Assembly (NCBI GenBank): GCA_001304425.1
Contig: LJTS01000025.1
Span: forward strand, 1 to 14,079
Reading direction: 5' to 3'
Origin: Betaproteobacteria bacterium SG8_40
Lineage (GTDB): Bacteria; Pseudomonadota; Gammaproteobacteria; Burkholderiales; Eutrophovitaceae
Length of the DNA: 14,079 bases
Position numbers and translations under genes: made by a program. This document shows, one piece after another, positions 13,284 through 14,079 of this stretch (positions are counted from its first letter, which is position 1; each line of letters begins with the position of its first letter). A model generated the notes under the pieces. The model worked only from the letters and a program-made list of their open reading frames with translations, was not told where the DNA came from and did not search any database.

Positions 13284-14079
13284 CTACGGCAACTGATAAC
13301 CCTTGACGCCGACACGGATGCGATAAAGGCTTTTGCCCGACGTAAGATACAGCAGGTTGGCATCGGCGCCACGCCCGAACCCGACATTGGTCGGCAACTC
13401 CTTGCCGGTCGATATATAGGCCAGTTCCTTGCCCTGCGGATTCAGCACCTGAATGCCGGGCCGGTGTTCGCAACGCGACGCAATCCACAGATTTCCGCGT
13501 TCGTCGGCAATCATGCCGTCGGGACCGCTGCAGGGCTTGTCGAGTTTCGAGTAATCGATGAGCACGCGCCGGTTACTCAGATTGCCGCTGGCATCGACGT
13601 CATAAGCCTGCAACAGATGGCCGGCCTGCACGGTGGTCTCACCTTCGCGCAGATTCTGGAATTCCAGCCAGCCATTGTCGTTACTGACGATGTACATGGT
13701 TTTCTGGTCCGGTGAAATCAATATCCCGTTGCACTTTCCGCAATTGGTCGCAACCCGTTCAACGCTGCCGTCCGGGTCGAGCCGGTAGGCAGCAAACCCA
13801 TCCTGGAACACCGGCTCGTGACCGAGATAACGCGGATCGGTAAAGTAGATTCGGCCCTGTTCGTCAATGGTGATGTCGTTGAGCGCGTTGTATGGCCTGC
13901 CGTTGTAAAGGCCCGTGAGGATGTAACTCTTGCCGGAACGCATGTCCGTCTTGACGAGCATGCGCCCTCCATAGTCGGCACCAAGCGCCGCAATCATGTT
14001 GCCGTCACGGTCAAACTTGATGCCGTTCGACATTCCCGACGGACTGCGGAATATGGTTGCCTCGCCGGTCTTCGGGTTG
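13284..14079 (-). CDS. SMP-30/gluconolactonase/LRE family protein, C-terminal part
   Basis: A beta-propeller lactonase-type protein, truncated by the right window edge; about 265 residues are present. The frame is open to the edge, and the first visible residues (NPKTGEATIFRSPSG) continue into MSNGIKFDRDGNMIAALGADYGGR, so the internal ATG at 14033 is not the real start. Family features are the NALNDITIDEQGRIYFTDPRYLGHEP blade with the metal/substrate Asn (family NxxND), and GPDGMIADERGNLWIA with the catalytic Asp. The tail LLYLTSGKSLYRIRV is also typical. The N-terminal EGP metal ligand is outside the window. Such proteins hydrolyse sugar or other lactones using a divalent metal. The gene lies upstream of the PhyH gene with a 75-bp gap. 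Confidence 0.92.
   Translation of the reverse strand, partial: NPKTGEATIFRSPSGMSNGIKFDRDGNMIAALGADYGGRMLVKTDMRSGKSYILTGLYNGRPYNALNDITIDEQGRIYFTDPRYLGHEPVFQDGFAAYRLDPDGSVERVATNCGKCNGILISPDQKTMYIVSNDNGWLEFQNLREGETTVQAGHLLQAYDVDASGNLSNRRVLIDYSKLDKPCSGPDGMIADERGNLWIASRCEHRPGIQVLNPQGKELAYISTGKELPTNVGFGRGADANLLYLTSGKSLYRIRVGVKGYQLP

Overview
The window is GC-rich, densely coding bacterial DNA, and most genes lie on the minus strand. Gene content and codon use suggest a heterotrophic Pseudomonadota, most likely beta- or gammaproteobacterial. The evidence is a TRAP transporter, a Tat-exported solute-binding protein, a dienelactone hydrolase, a PhyH dioxygenase, an SMP-30 lactonase, and sigma70-type promoters with 17-bp spacers. 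I see no rRNA, tRNA, CRISPR array, phage genes or intact transposase.

Left part (1-2010): a truncated short-chain dehydrogenase (minus) and a dienelactone hydrolase fused to an NTF2/SnoaL-like domain (plus) diverge from a 367-bp intergenic region. That region carries two back-to-back sigma70-like promoters. Directly after the hydrolase lies a 258-bp element with perfect 13-bp terminal inverted repeats flanked by TA. It looks like a MITE or a gutted insertion sequence, and its left end forms the last base of the hydrolase stop codon.

Middle left (2025-4528): a run of poorly characterised minus-strand genes. In transcription order these are a one-TM membrane-anchored protein, a DUF4272 protein overlapping it by 47 bp, a small hypothetical protein, and a secreted Adhesin_E-like protein. 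Upstream of them is about 510 bp with no convincing gene.

Middle (4529-6651): an orphan Tat-exported family-1 ABC solute-binding protein (minus) diverges from a small cupin (plus). The cupin converges on a NIPSNAP-family gene (minus).

Right part (6803-14079): a minus-strand catabolic cluster. In transcription order it holds an SMP-30/gluconolactonase-like enzyme (cut by the window edge), a PhyH dioxygenase, TRAP transporter dctP-dctQ-dctM, a zinc alcohol dehydrogenase, and a MetX-like alpha/beta hydrolase, with NIPSNAP perhaps last. A reasonable reading is uptake of a small carboxylate (the binding protein resembles the alpha-keto-acid TRAP group), then hydroxylation, alcohol oxidation and ester or lactone hydrolysis. 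The substrate cannot be named from sequence. Possible regulatory structures in this cluster are a terminator-like hairpin just before the PhyH gene and a dctP leader with mutually exclusive hairpins and an AACAACAA motif. No single feature proves a new biological system. The least explained items are the catabolic cluster as a unit, the small possibly frameshifted ORF before the MetX-like gene, the MITE-like element and the DUF4272 pair.
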